Shown here one piece after another: positions 35,477 to 45,392 of a DNA stretch of 64,000 bases; the stretch's first letter is position 1, and the number at the start of each line of letters is the position of its first letter. The stretch comes from Sulfuracidifex tepidarius (lineage in GTDB: Archaea; Thermoproteota; Thermoprotei_A; Sulfolobales; Sulfolobaceae). The DNA lies in assembly GCF_008326425.1 (NCBI RefSeq), contig NZ_AP018929.1, positions 386,875-450,874 of the forward strand, written 5' to 3'. The notes under the pieces are model-generated. The model was not told the DNA's origin, ran no database searches, and saw nothing but the letters and a program-made list of their open reading frames with translations. A program made the position numbers and the translations under genes.

Positions 35477-36295
35477 TCCTTTCTATCCAAGACTGTAGGT
35501 TTAGCAAGATTTCACTGGAGGTTTTTAAACTAGACTCAGGTACTAAGGGAAAACTAGATGGAACTGGTGTTGCTTCCATTTCCTTCACGCTTTTAACAAT
35601 ACTAATAGTTTTTATAAAAACTCTTATTCATTTAAATAGCGTAAAACAAGAAATATTAAGACGAAGTAAAATACTGACGATATGTGCCCAAACATTCTGC
35701 TAAAATTCTCTTATATACTATATTATAACCTTAGAGTTTTTATAATATAGATGCACTTAATTTATGAAAGGATATCTGAACTACAGTAAAGACTCTAAAG
35801 CGTATATTTACGCTATTTATATGATAGTTTAGGGTAAATTAACTTTACAAATGCTAGAAAGAGGAACTCTACAGAGTGCTTCAGCAAAGGACCTTTCTGA
35901 GCGTTAAGTCGGCTCTTAGTATACTTGTAGTAAAAAATTAATGAGATTATTATCAAGCCTAATAACGAGAAAGGAGGAAAAGTACTGATACGAGAACGTC
36001 GGATCTCCTCTTACTAAGGGATTATAGAAATTTCAAAAGACCTTGAGAAGTTGGGCGTTAACGCTGAAAACGCAGTTAGGATAGCTTTGTCTCTACACAA
36101 GTTTCGTGTAATGGTTTCGACATCAATTTTGTTGATTACAGGATTTCAGAAGAGGTAATAAGTAACGTGATGGAGGTAGTCGAATGATTATATTAACCTT
36201 AAATGAACACTTTAAGAGTTTATAGGATGAAAAGTTAGGAAAAAGAGATAAGGGGAAGAATTAAAGAAGATGTTAGAGAAGGTGCAGGAAAATTA
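35477..36295. other. 0.8 kb gene-poor stretch with one frameshifted scrap
   Basis: On the plus strand near 36025-36187 there is IIEISKDLEKLGVNAENAVR and, after a frameshift, GFDINFVDYRISEEVISNV. It looks like the tail of a small toxin or antitoxin gene but the family is uncertain. The rest is A+T-rich with no gene. Confidence 0.4.
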
Positions 36296-36730
36296 TTAAT
36301 TATCAATGAATTGATAAGGATCCTCTTCATTTTCATTTAAACACTCTTTCAGCTCGTTTCCCTCTACTTCAAGGCTAACTCCCTCCTTTCGAGCTTCTTC
36401 ATATATAATTGCTAATATACTTTTTTCTAATTTAGAGTTAAAATAGAATTTAATTTCATCTGAGCCTTGGGAATAGTCTATTTTTACCTTGTAATTACTT
36501 TCAGGAGGAGTAAATTTATAGTAAAGATTTTGAATAAATTGGTTGTCCTGCGACCCTACGATAAGTACTTCTTCACCGTTTTCATTATAATTCCATCCCT
36601 CCTTGACCATAGCTTTAGGTCGAGAATTTCCTACGTTATGGATGACGCGAACGTTAGGCTCAGGTCTGGATTCTGGTTTTTCACTCTCTAACACCGGAGG
36701 TGATCTAGATTCTTGATTAAAATTCTTCAT
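36296..36730 (-). CDS. Hypothetical protein
   Basis: 144 residues, not recognised. The first 35 are polar and Pro/Glu-rich (SPPVLESEKPESRPEPNVRV), probably disordered. Residues about 40-85 are beta-rich (NGEEVLIVGSQDN), and 85-130 form an alternating strand-helix segment (FYFNSKLEKSILAIIYEEAR). It is acidic at the C-terminus. No signal peptide, Cys pair or membrane helix is seen. A TATA-like TAATATAAAAATA precedes the ATG on the minus strand. It stands alone between toxin-antitoxin loci. Confidence 0.6.
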   Translation of the reverse strand: MKNFNQESRSPPVLESEKPESRPEPNVRVIHNVGNSRPKAMVKEGWNYNENGEEVLIVGSQDNQFIQNLYYKFTPPESNYKVKIDYSQGSDEIKFYFNSKLEKSILAIIYEEARKEGVSLEVEGNELKECLNENEEDPYQFIDN

Positions 36731-37302
36731 ATCTAACTTTTTTGATTACTAATATAAAAATATTTTCTTGATATTACATGAAATACTTCAATTTCTTAAG
36801 GTTAAGTATATTGGCTTAATCTGTTCATGAGATAAAGACCGGCACATTCCTTGGGTATAAGAGATCACCACTCCTGAGCCTTTTCAGGTGGAGTGAAAAA
36901 GAGTAAGAGAACCTAGTTGAAACTCAAAACCAGGATATGACGTACCTTAATGCTTTTACATAATGATTTGAGAGGGCTAGAGGGAGTCTGATGAACCGAC
37001 TTCATTGATACAGTTGCTCTTATTGGATTTTTCTTCTTCCTAGCCATCAAATATTAGTTAGAAAAAGAAGTATTTAAACAAAAGGGGCTATCCATCCCCG
37101 CCTCAGAGAGGTGATGCTTTACGCCCCCTTAACCCCCCATTTTTGTAAAGCTTTAGAACAAATATGAACTAGAGACAGCACTAAAGAACCTATCCCTACT
37201 AAGCCTACTAGAGGCATATCATGTGGAGCCTCTTCACCTGTCTTTATAGGTAAGAAAATATAGTACTACAAAATATTTATTACCTTATAATTCAAGAATG
37301 TA
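36731..37302. other. Intergenic region upstream of vapBC
   Basis: No supported gene. A G+C-rich patch at 37083-37140 (GGGGCTATCCATCCCCGCC and CGCCCCCTTAACCCCCC) looks like an IS200/IS605 end scar. TTTATTACCTTATAA at about 37276 is a TATA-type promoter for vapB. Confidence 0.4.
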
Positions 37303-37536
37303 ATTATCGGCGAATGGGTTACTACGTCAACGAAGGTTAGGAGAGAAATTTTAGAAAAAGCAAAAGAGTATAACATTAATGTAAGTGAGGTTTTAAGGAA
37401 AGCATTGGAAGAAGAGGTTAAAAAGAAGGAAGAAGAGCATGCAAGAAGATTATTAGACTTAGCATCTAAGGAGGTAGCAAAAATCGATACTGACGAAGTA
37501 TTTGAGGAGTTGAAGAAATGGAGGAAAGAAAGATAA
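37303..37536 (+). CDS. vapB: VapB-type antitoxin, start codon unclear
   Basis: The frame encodes GEWVTTSTKVRREILEKAKE, YNINVSEVLRKALEEEVKKK and a helical tail (DTDEVFEELKKWRKER) ending at 37536. Ribbon-helix-helix antitoxins of this type bind the operator with their N-terminus and cover the PIN toxin with the tail. No ATG, GTG or TTG is in frame near the expected start; ATT (37303) or ATC (37306) would be needed, or one base is missing after the ATG at 37298. It overlaps vapC by 19 bp. Confidence 0.65.
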   Translation: MIGEWVTTSTKVRREILEKAKEYNINVSEVLRKALEEEVKKKEEEHARRLLDLASKEVAKIDTDEVFEELKKWRKER

Positions 37537-37895
37537 AATACCTTTTTGACTCTAGCGCAATCTTCGACTTGACAAAATTGGGAGGAAAAGCGTTAGATTT
37601 CCTAAAGAATAATTATACAATAACGTTAGCGTATTATGAATTAGGAAATATGCTATGGAAATACAAAGATAAGTTAGACATAGAAGTTATTTTTAATGCG
37701 CTTTCCGCTGCGTTATCTTTCGTTAATATAATAGAAGTTAAACTAGATAAAGAAATATTAGAAGAGGCGATAAAAAAGAATCTAACTTACTATGATTCAG
37801 CTTATCTCGTTACTGCTAAAAGAATAGGAGCTAAATTGATAAGCTTAGATAAGGATTTAATAAACAACGGTGCTATAACTCTGAAGGATTTATAA
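37518..37895 (+). CDS. vapC: VapC-type PIN-domain ribonuclease toxin
   Basis: 125 residues. The four acidic positions are visible: YLFDSSAIFDL (Asp11), YYELGNMLW (Glu41), LTYYDSAYLVTA (Asp93) and LISLDKDL (Asp111 and Asp113). Such toxins cut RNA when released from VapB. The gene is intact with an ATG inside the end of vapB. It is the only complete PIN gene in the window; two others are relics. Confidence 0.88.
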   Translation: MEERKIKYLFDSSAIFDLTKLGGKALDFLKNNYTITLAYYELGNMLWKYKDKLDIEVIFNALSAALSFVNIIEVKLDKEILEEAIKKNLTYYDSAYLVTAKRIGAKLISLDKDLINNGAITLKDL

Positions 37896-38598
37896 AAAAT
37901 TAACTGAAATTAAACGAAATATGAATTCTTTAGTTTAGGATTTAAAAATTAAAATATACTTAATGAAAAGAGTATTCATAAATCTGCAACACTTCTACGT
38001 TTTGAGCTAAGTTAGTTTTCTCTCAAAAATTAAATACGATTATAGTAACACTTTTAACATATTTAAATAGCATATTAGTTGATTTGTGGATTTTTTTGAA
38101 TTTTTATAGATTAGCAGTTGTTCTAGTTTCCCTCCTAGAGGCATCGCTGGGCATCTGTGTCCGTGGAATTGGAACGCCCACTAGTATTTCGTGTATTTTC
38201 TCTTGTTCCATTTACGTCAATATAGATTGAATAGTCAGTCAATAATTTAAACCCTTTCCTATGAAGTGGTTTGTAGATAACATATGCCTTGTGTACGGCT
38301 TTAATTCCCTTGAATTTCAGGTTAAATGATCAACATTGGATTCTTTATTAAACGTTAAGTTAAAAGAAAGTTTTATGTAAACTTTGATAAGAATTGAGAT
38401 CACGTATAAAGTTATTAATAAGGGAAATGTTAAAAATATGTATCCTTTTCCTACGGTGTTTAAAATCGGCCCGTGTTTCCTTAGACAAACTCGAAAGGTA
38501 AGTTAACATAAAATCTAGATGTGACGTGAGACGATCTCTCTTTCTTTTTCCCCTTTCTTTTTCTTCCTCCTCTCTATCTCCTACTTTTCTTCCCTTTT
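37896..38598. other. Intergenic region before the glycan cluster
   Basis: A+T-rich, then a mixed stretch at 38110-38330 that may be old transposase debris (no clear frame). From 38520 to 38600 the plus strand is a pyrimidine tract (purine on the minus strand), just after the end of the glycosyltransferase gene. No gene is supported. Confidence 0.4.
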
Positions 38599-39654
38599 TT
38601 ACTCCTCTCCTAACACCTCCTTGAGACGCTTTGCGTGGTTCTCCCAAGAGAGGGACTTAGCTGTCTCCCACGCGTTCCTACCAAGGGGTAGGGGATCGTC
38701 CAGGATCTCGTTTAGCCTCGACGACGCTTCCTCCACGTCCTTCACCACGAACCCGTTCTCACCTTGTTTCACGAGCTCCTTGCTCCCAAGCCCCTCGTTC
38801 ACGACCACCGGGACACCGTAGCCCATAGCCTCCAGGACTCCCATGCCGGGTCCCCTCTCGTTGAAGCCGAACCTGACCAAAGCAGAGGCGCGTGAGTAAA
38901 GGGACATGAGCTCCTCGTCTCTCAGCTTCCCCGTGATCGTGACGGTGTCGCCGTACTCCCTCTCGAACTGTCTGCGGGTGTCCTCCCTAGCCCATGACCC
39001 TGCCATGATGAACTTACCTTTCACGCGCCGGGACATCTCCCCGTAAAGGCAGGGTTTCCTCCCGGAGTCCCACATGGACACGCTTATCACGAGCCTCTCC
39101 CTAGTGTCGCTTATGGTGCGAGCCGGGTAACATCCTGGGTAGACCACGTGAGCGTTGAACCCCTTCTCTTTAAGGACGTCCCTATTCCACTTGGAGTTCG
39201 TGATCACCGTCCTGGCTTCCCGGAGTATCCTCCTCTCCATCTCTCTGGGGAGAAGGTACTTCAATTCCTTGCCTATGAGTGTGGTCTCGTGTAGGTAGAG
39301 AGCATACTCCTCCCCTGTCTTCCTCTTCCTCAGGTACCCCGTGATCCCGGCGAACTGGTCGTGGAAAAGGGTATACCCCTTTATGGAAGTAGCCTTCAAG
39401 ATGAGGTCGAGGTCCACCGTTGCCTCCTTACCGCGGTGGCCTGCGTAAAAAGAGGTAATGAGAGTGGAGAGCCTAGGGAGGACACCACGGCCTTTCTCCC
39501 CCTTCTTCCTGAGGACTATGTAATCTACTCCACTCAGGTCGTAATTTCCTCCCGCGTCTCTGAAGATGAACAGCTTCCATCGTGTGTGCTTGGCCTCTTC
39601 TACTGCCATCCTAGGTACCCCACTGTTCCAGAGAAGCCTTACCGCGATGTTCAT
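38599..39654 (-). CDS. Glycosyltransferase, GT4 family
   Basis: 351 residues, GT-B fold. The N-terminal domain has an acceptor-side core with FYAGHRG and [17 protein letters not shown]; the C-terminal domain has [13 protein letters not shown], then [20 protein letters not shown], the E-x7-E sugar-nucleotide motif, then GENGFVV. It adds a sugar from a nucleotide donor during glycan assembly on the cytoplasmic face. Its base composition is more G+C-rich than the glycosyltransferases further right, so it may be of different origin. It stands alone on the minus strand. Confidence 0.85.
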   Translation of the reverse strand: MNIAVRLLWNSGVPRMAVEEAKHTRWKLFIFRDAGGNYDLSGVDYIVLRKKGEKGRGVLPRLSTLITSFYAGHRGKEATVDLDLILKATSIKGYTLFHDQFAGITGYLRKRKTGEEYALYLHETTLIGKELKYLLPREMERRILREARTVITNSKWNRDVLKEKGFNAHVVYPGCYPARTISDTRERLVISVSMWDSGRKPCLYGEMSRRVKGKFIMAGSWAREDTRRQFEREYGDTVTITGKLRDEELMSLYSRASALVRFGFNERGPGMGVLEAMGYGVPVVVNEGLGSKELVKQGENGFVVKDVEEASSRLNEILDDPLPLGRNAWETAKSLSWENHAKRLKEVLGEE

Positions 39655-40050
39655 CTCCTACAGACTAGTGTTCTGGGTAATAAGAAAATATGTATAATAA
39701 TGAGGAGACCGTGGAGTTGAGTAATTTGACCCTTCTACATGTTAGCAGTAATTATCTTTCGGCATATTTTCCCTGTTTTTATCTATTTCTGTCTTAAGGA
39801 GTGGAGATGAGATAGTATAGTTTCCTTACTTAACTTATTTTACCTTTCACTATGGTGTAGGAAGTCACGAAGAGGTTTCCGTGGGCAATTCAGGTTTCCA
39901 TTGCAAATTGTAATTATGGCAAAAATAGATCAAATAAAGGAAATTGTCAGGCATGAATCCTCATCAGCCCATACAAGGTTTTTCAATTAAATTCATTCTA
40001 TTTCGACAAATAAACTGAAATTGCAAAGGAGACGTGAATTGCCCGTCCTT
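39655..40050. other. Intergenic, no gene
   Basis: About 0.4 kb between the GT4 gene and the flippase gene, A+T-rich with short broken frames. Nothing is supported. Confidence 0.4.
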
Positions 40051-41502
40051 TTAAGTCAATATCCTTAATATGGAAGATATGAAACTTAGCCTTTTTGGCA
40101 AAAATCCTTCCACTATCTGAACTTCTTCTTTACTGATTATCTTGAATGCCTTGAAAGCAAGGAGAACTACTAAGATCAATATGAAATCCAGGAAGGGAGG
40201 ATCTATAGTTACCTCATAGATTCCGATTAGAGGAAACATGGAAAGGATACCTATTTCCTTCTTTCCAGGTAGAAATACTGAGGTTCTGATAGCGTAGAAG
40301 ATTGTGAAGGAAGAGGATATCGTAGCCACTATTACCTGGGATATTGCACCTCCTATTATCCCCATCCTGGGGATCAAAAGGAAAGAGGTCAGTAAAACAA
40401 GACCCCCGTTAAGTGCAGAGAGGATTAGGAACGGCCTTAGATCCTTCTTGAATGCAACGATGAAGTTTGTGAGTGAGGTCACTGAAAATGGAAGGGTAGT
40501 TGAGATCAACAGTAAGATGAAAACATCAAGTCCAAGTCTATACTCTGGGAAGAAGCGATCAATTACCATTTCTCCTACTGGAATTGATATGATCAAAGTT
40601 AAGAAATTCAGAAGAGAGAAGAACCTGAATGAGAGCGATGACATCCTCTTCTCGTCCTTTCCCAGGGCCTTGTAGAAAGATGCTGTGGGAAGAAGAACGT
40701 TACTCAAAGAGTCCAATACCATGGAAGGAACTCCTCCTACTAAAGCTGCGAACTGATAAATGCCTAGGTAGTAGGAACCCAAGAGATAGGATGTAGTCAC
40801 TCTATCTCCCTGTGACGAGAAGAAATTAGCCACATTCGATAGATACAAAGGTGCTCCTTCCCTCATGCTCTTGAAAACGAAAGGTATATCGAACACAGGA
40901 TAAACTAAACCTATCTTCCTTGAGAGCCAGAAATAGTTCAATGAAAAAGCTATTACTCCTCCGAGTGTCCATATTCCTATGAAGAGATAGATGTTGTGAA
41001 GTATAACTGCTACTATGGAAATTCCCCATCTTATTATCAGGAAAACTATACTAGTGGCTGACGACTCACTGTACATATTCATTCCATTTAGAATAGAATT
41101 AAGTAGCCCTACCATAACGTACAAGAAAAGGTAAGGTATGGATAACATAACGTAAGTGGGAAAGACGAGTAGCACTAGAAGGAAAGGGAAAACAAGGAAA
41201 GGAATAGAGAAGAATTTGCCGACTAATTTCTTATCGACTTCTTGCTTGGCGTAAAGATAAGCCGTTTCTCTGGAAATTATTTGCGAAGGTATTAAGAAGA
41301 AGAACGCGTAAACGATAACTTCTAGTAATTGAAGGATTGCAATTTTCCCGAAGAAAGCAGGGTTAGATATCTTAGCAGAGACCACAAAGAAGACCAAGGC
41401 AACCAAAACATTAACAGTAGCGACGCTGAGGCTCTTCAACCAGTTCCTAATAGGATTCATTCGTTTTCGTTGTAGGATATGACGCATTAAAGTTTTTCCC
41501 AA
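40051..41502 (-). CDS. Polysaccharide flippase (Wzx/MATE-like, MOP superfamily)
   Basis: 483 residues with about 12-14 hydrophobic helices, beginning SLSVATVNVLVALVFFVVSA and ISNPAFFGKIAILQLLEVI, the usual N-terminal pattern of polysaccharide export proteins. Members flip lipid-linked glycans across the membrane. It ends with a further helix pair after FLPGKKEIGILSMFPLIGI. It is the only transporter in the cluster and probably exports the glycan built by the neighbouring transferases. The start at the Met of position 41502 is 10-20 residues before the first helix; the Met at residue 16 (MNPIRNWLK) is a possible alternative. Confidence 0.85.
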   Translation of the reverse strand: MGKTLMRHILQRKRMNPIRNWLKSLSVATVNVLVALVFFVVSAKISNPAFFGKIAILQLLEVIVYAFFFLIPSQIISRETAYLYAKQEVDKKLVGKFFSIPFLVFPFLLVLLVFPTYVMLSIPYLFLYVMVGLLNSILNGMNMYSESSATSIVFLIIRWGISIVAVILHNIYLFIGIWTLGGVIAFSLNYFWLSRKIGLVYPVFDIPFVFKSMREGAPLYLSNVANFFSSQGDRVTTSYLLGSYYLGIYQFAALVGGVPSMVLDSLSNVLLPTASFYKALGKDEKRMSSLSFRFFSLLNFLTLIISIPVGEMVIDRFFPEYRLGLDVFILLLISTTLPFSVTSLTNFIVAFKKDLRPFLILSALNGGLVLLTSFLLIPRMGIIGGAISQVIVATISSSFTIFYAIRTSVFLPGKKEIGILSMFPLIGIYEVTIDPPFLDFILILVVLLAFKAFKIISKEEVQIVEGFLPKRLSFISSILRILT

Positions 41503-41653
41503 TATGATCTACATCGTTTTACTTTATCTAAATACTTTAAAAATCATGATAGGTCCTTATTTATAGTAGTAACACAATAATAAAATGTATACATTTAATT
41601 AATATATAATAAAAGTAACTGTAACATTAAATTCTCTTAAAAAGGTAAAAAAT

Positions 41654-42589
41654 TCATTTAGACTTGATACAATAAAATATCTTGGTATCATTATCAATTT
41701 CCATTGTCTCTTCACACTTGTAGTTTTGTTCTTCTAGTTTCCTTATTAGTTTTTTGTGAGATATTTTAGTTATTCTTTGATGTGATTCAAGGAATATCTT
41801 ATCAAAATCTAGCTCTGACGACATAATTATATCTGCTTCACATCCTTCACAGTCTATTTTTAAAAGATGGTGGTCTTTGACCATCTTTGTGACATTGTTG
41901 AAGGATAACATAGGTATCTCAACATCTCCTTGGTCTGTTATGGAGAATCCGCCAGATTCTTCGGTATTGATATTTAATGGAACCTTAACTTTTCCCTCTT
42001 TAGAACCCACTGCCGCATTAGCTAGAGTAATTTTATTCTCTAGATGATTTATTTTAATATTTTGTAAAGCTATCCCATAAATGTCTGGCAACGGTTCGAA
42101 TGCATAGACGTGTGATGCTCCTTTTAAAGCGAAATAAATTGCTGAATCACCTATATTAGCTCCAATATCTACTACTTCGCCCTCTATTTCGTTGTTATAT
42201 TGTTTTATTGAAAAGTTTTCAAATAAACTTGAATTTATTCTATTAATAAATCGAATATTATAAGTTCTGTTATACCATAAATTACCTTCCTTTTCAAAAC
42301 CTCCAGCAGAAATCAAGGTTGATAAATAAGAGTCTTGAACAATGAAATTATTATTATAGTATAAACCTCTTTCCTTAAAATGAAGTTTTAACGGATCAAA
42401 ATCAAACTTATTGACTAAATCTACTACTGCAACTATGCAATTTATGGTACATATCCCCTTGGATTTATCCTTTAATTTAACTTCAATTGATCTCTCTCCA
42501 TTGCGTACTTTCGTCACTACATAGAGCCAGTTATCAAAAATTCTTCTATAAGTATTTATTCTAGCTATAGCAGACGTTAGACTCTTCAT
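41654..42589 (-). CDS. FkbM-family SAM-dependent methyltransferase
   Basis: 311 residues. EVVDIGANIGDSAIYFALKG (about 138-157) is SAM motif I, HVYAFEPLPDIYG motif II, NAAVGSKEG and LLKIDCEGCEADIIM the FkbM-specific part. FkbM proteins O-methylate sugars or other hydroxyls; here the target is likely a glycan residue. The first 120 residues form a less conserved N-terminal extension. Intact. It faces the flippase gene in the same orientation. Confidence 0.88.
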   Translation of the reverse strand: MKSLTSAIARINTYRRIFDNWLYVVTKVRNGERSIEVKLKDKSKGICTINCIVAVVDLVNKFDFDPLKLHFKERGLYYNNNFIVQDSYLSTLISAGGFEKEGNLWYNRTYNIRFINRINSSLFENFSIKQYNNEIEGEVVDIGANIGDSAIYFALKGASHVYAFEPLPDIYGIALQNIKINHLENKITLANAAVGSKEGKVKVPLNINTEESGGFSITDQGDVEIPMLSFNNVTKMVKDHHLLKIDCEGCEADIIMSSELDFDKIFLESHQRITKISHKKLIRKLEEQNYKCEETMEIDNDTKIFYCIKSK

Positions 42590-42653
42590 ACGAGGTCTCT
42601 ATTTAAGGTGAAGTTTAAAGCCTTATAATATTTAGTATTGAATAGGGAGGAAA

Positions 42654-42803
42654 TGATAGGAATAGTTTTGCCTATAAGAACATTTATTAAATTTTCTAGA
42701 GGAGGATGACGTTCATTCCAAAGAAGTTTTATCGAGGCTAGATAAGAGAACTGATATACTTTTACTTCCTCCTCTACGCGAAATAATTAATAATTACAAT
42801 AAA
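42654..42803 (+). pseudogene. Glycosyltransferase N-terminal remnant
   Basis: About 50 codons, IGIVLPIRTFIKFSRGG, then after a frameshift DVHSKEVLSRLDKRTDILLL, closely match the start of the glycosyltransferase encoded at 62390-63661 (minus strand), including similar upstream sequence. The rest of the gene is lost. Its position and orientation mirror that gene about the palindrome centre, so it is the left-arm copy, largely deleted. Confidence 0.7.
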
Positions 42804-43048
42804 ATTTTTAATTATACATAGATATAATAATCTTTAATTTTCTAGTTTTATAAAATTATAATAATAAAAAATTTTTATTATTTATATATATTCTGCAATA
42901 TAAATATTTAGTGTATATTATATGATATAAATTAGTATTAATCTAATTTTCCTCTTATAATTCTTATATATCAGATAATTCATTATAAATCTAAGATGTG
43001 CAGAAAGCTTTATAAATACTATTAGTTCTAATAATATGACGATATGAA

Positions 43049-44207
43049 TTGCTGACAATAACGTTCGTAACTAACAATATCTCATTAACTGGAGGATTTT
43101 ATTATACGTTTTTGATAGCTAATAAGCTTTATGAGAAGGGTTATGATGTGAAAATTGTAGCTCCAGGAGGAGTACCTTGGTTTTTCCCCAAAAACAAAGT
43201 GAATATCATTTATCCTAAAGAAGATAAGGTTAAGGTTTTTAAGATTATTGAAAAATTATTAAGATTTAAGTATAGACAGATAAATAATTATAAAGGTCTA
43301 GATTATATAAGAGCATTTGGTTGGAAGTATGGTTTCGATGTCGATATTACATCAGAAATGTCTAAAATTATTCCAGAGTCTGATCTCATAATTGTAGGCG
43401 AGCTATATCCATACATCTGGGCATTTGAATCAAGAAAGTTCAAGAAAATAGCCTTATTTCCTCAAGGATATCCTTCCCATAGAATACTTTATGAAAAGAG
43501 CATCAGAAATTTACTTTTATATATGTTAAAATATAATTATTATATTTCATTAAGTAAAATAGAAACTAAAATGGTAAAATCGGTAAATCCTTATAATGAT
43601 ACTAAATATTTTTTAGTAAATGCAGGTGTAGACTTAAACTTATTCAGATCAGGAAATGAAAAGAGAGAAAACACAATAATGGTAATTCTAAGAGACGAAA
43701 AGATTAAAAACCCAGAGCTTGCAATAAGAACTTTAAACATAGTAGCATAAAAAAAGAATAAAGGTAATATTAGTTGTAAATAATAAAAATTTTATTAATA
43801 AATATAAGTTAAACTTTGATTATGAAGTTTATTATAGGATATCTTATGATAAAATGGCTGAAATTTATAGAGCATCAAAAGTTTTTCTATATACTTCAAA
43901 GTTGGAGGCTTTTCCGCTGCCGCCTTTAGAGGCCATGGCGAGTGGTACGGCTGTTGTGAGTACAGATAACATAGGTATCAGAGAATACGGATTGCACAGA
44001 TATAATTGCTTACTTGACACGCAGCATAATGAAATAAACTTATCCAGATATACTTTAGAGTTACTAAACAATGAAGATTTTAGGCTGAAATTGGTTAGAA
44101 ATGGTTTATCAACAGTCCAAAAATATTCTTGGAATGTTATAGTAGAAAATTGGATGAAAATGCTAGAAGAAATAACAAATGATTTTAATAAAAATATTAG
44201 AATTTAA
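43049..44207 (+). pseudogene. GT4 glycosyltransferase with frameshift at an A7 run
   Basis: Codons from 43049 give the N-terminal domain (ITFVTNNISLTGGFYYTFLI, VKIVAPGGVPWFFP, KKIALFPQGYPSHRILYE). At 43750 a TAA interrupts in CATAAAAAAAGAAT; the next frame continues RIKVILVVNN and EIYRASKVFLYTSKLEAFPL, PPLEAMASGTAVVST (E-x7-E motif) to 44207. Together they make one GT-B enzyme of about 385 residues. The break is at an A7 run, so it may be a real loss, a phase-variable site or a sequencing error. It has no counterpart in the right arm. The start is a TTG. Confidence 0.75.
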
Positions 44208-44348
44208 TTATAATCGAAAATATTATATATTAATAAAAAAATACAGAATTTTATTTAATATTATTAATTTAATATGTCTATAATCTATATTATATTAAAA
44301 GAGATCTAATATAAAATTTCTTTTAATATATAGTAATAATATTTTATC

Positions 44349-45356
44349 TTATACTAAATTATCATAAATTCTTATTAGATTTTCAAAAGAGTTCCTCCAA
44401 GAGAACTTATTCATTTTATTTCTTAGTATATCATGATATTTTTCACTAAAAGATAGAATATAGTCTAAAGAAGGAAATTCGTCCTTAATCTTTATGCAAC
44501 TCTCACATATTTCTGGAGGAATCTTAGCATCTTTAAACACGATGACTGGAACTCCTCTGGATTGCGCTTCAACTATTGGTAACCCAAATCCTTCCTCTTT
44601 TGTAGGAAAGAAAAAGGCGTCAAAAGAATCGTAAATCTCTAAAAGCCTTTCGTCTAGTGCAGGCCCCATAATTCTTATTCTTGGATCTTCTTCACTCTCC
44701 TTTTTTATCTCCCTGAATATTGTGCTGTTAGGATCATAAATCCCCCAAAGCTCAAGTGTAACGTTCATCCCTTTCAGTTTTCTGAACATCTTTACTCCTC
44801 TAATAACGTCCTTCCTTTCGGTATCAAGCCTCCCGATGTACCCAAGTTTTATTATGTCCTTTTTCTCGGGCTTTTGTGGAGGTATAGTAAAAAATTTCTC
44901 TTCAACTCCTGGATTCACCACGAAGATCCTTTTATGATAACCTAATTTCTCTATGTCTTTCTTGATTATGCTTGAAACCGCTATCACCGCATCTGAATTT
45001 AATATACTTTTCAGGTAGGCTTTCTGCATTAACGGTGATGGCTTTGATTCTCTGTATTTTAAGAAGAACAAGTCATGAACCGTAGTAACCCATTTTGCTT
45101 TGCCTTTTCTTATCGAAAAGAAGGGTTTCGGAGATAATAAATGAACAATGTCGTAGTCCGAATAACTGTGGAAAGTCCCCTTAAGCGTGGTGGTGAATGA
45201 GGACAGGATAGAAGAGTAGTCGAAAAGCGGATAATAACTCGTGTCGATCTCCTTTTTTAATCCATTATACACTTCCCTAACGTATCTACCTATCCCTGTT
45301 ACTTTGCTGATGTCATTGTCAAAGTCGTTCTTAGAAGCTATTAAAAGTACTTTCAT
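44349..45356 (-). CDS. GT4 glycosyltransferase (left-arm copy)
   Basis: 335 residues, GT-B fold. It starts MKVLLIASKNDFDNDISKVT, has IVHLLSPKPFFSIRKGKAKW, the donor-domain opening KLGYIGRLDTERKD and the motif FFPTKEEGFGLPIVEAQSRG (E-x7-E). It is closely related to the gene at 60989-61999, which reads outward in mirror orientation. The promoter region is shared with the divergent gene at 45393 (36 bp between starts). Confidence 0.88.
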   Translation of the reverse strand: MKVLLIASKNDFDNDISKVTGIGRYVREVYNGLKKEIDTSYYPLFDYSSILSSFTTTLKGTFHSYSDYDIVHLLSPKPFFSIRKGKAKWVTTVHDLFFLKYRESKPSPLMQKAYLKSILNSDAVIAVSSIIKKDIEKLGYHKRIFVVNPGVEEKFFTIPPQKPEKKDIIKLGYIGRLDTERKDVIRGVKMFRKLKGMNVTLELWGIYDPNSTIFREIKKESEEDPRIRIMGPALDERLLEIYDSFDAFFFPTKEEGFGLPIVEAQSRGVPVIVFKDAKIPPEICESCIKIKDEFPSLDYILSFSEKYHDILRNKMNKFSWRNSFENLIRIYDNLV

Positions 45357-45392
45357 CGATTTTATTATTAGCTGTAATCATTAAAGCTATTT

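Noticed and set aside
36900-37040. C/D-box small RNA (a TGATGA near 36990)
   Set aside because: No matching D/C'/D' boxes at proper spacing were found.
38360-38647. 95-codon basic ORF ([18 protein letters not shown]) at the end of the first GT4 gene
   Set aside because: It overlaps the GT4 gene in another frame and mostly translates a purine tract; the composition is an artefact.
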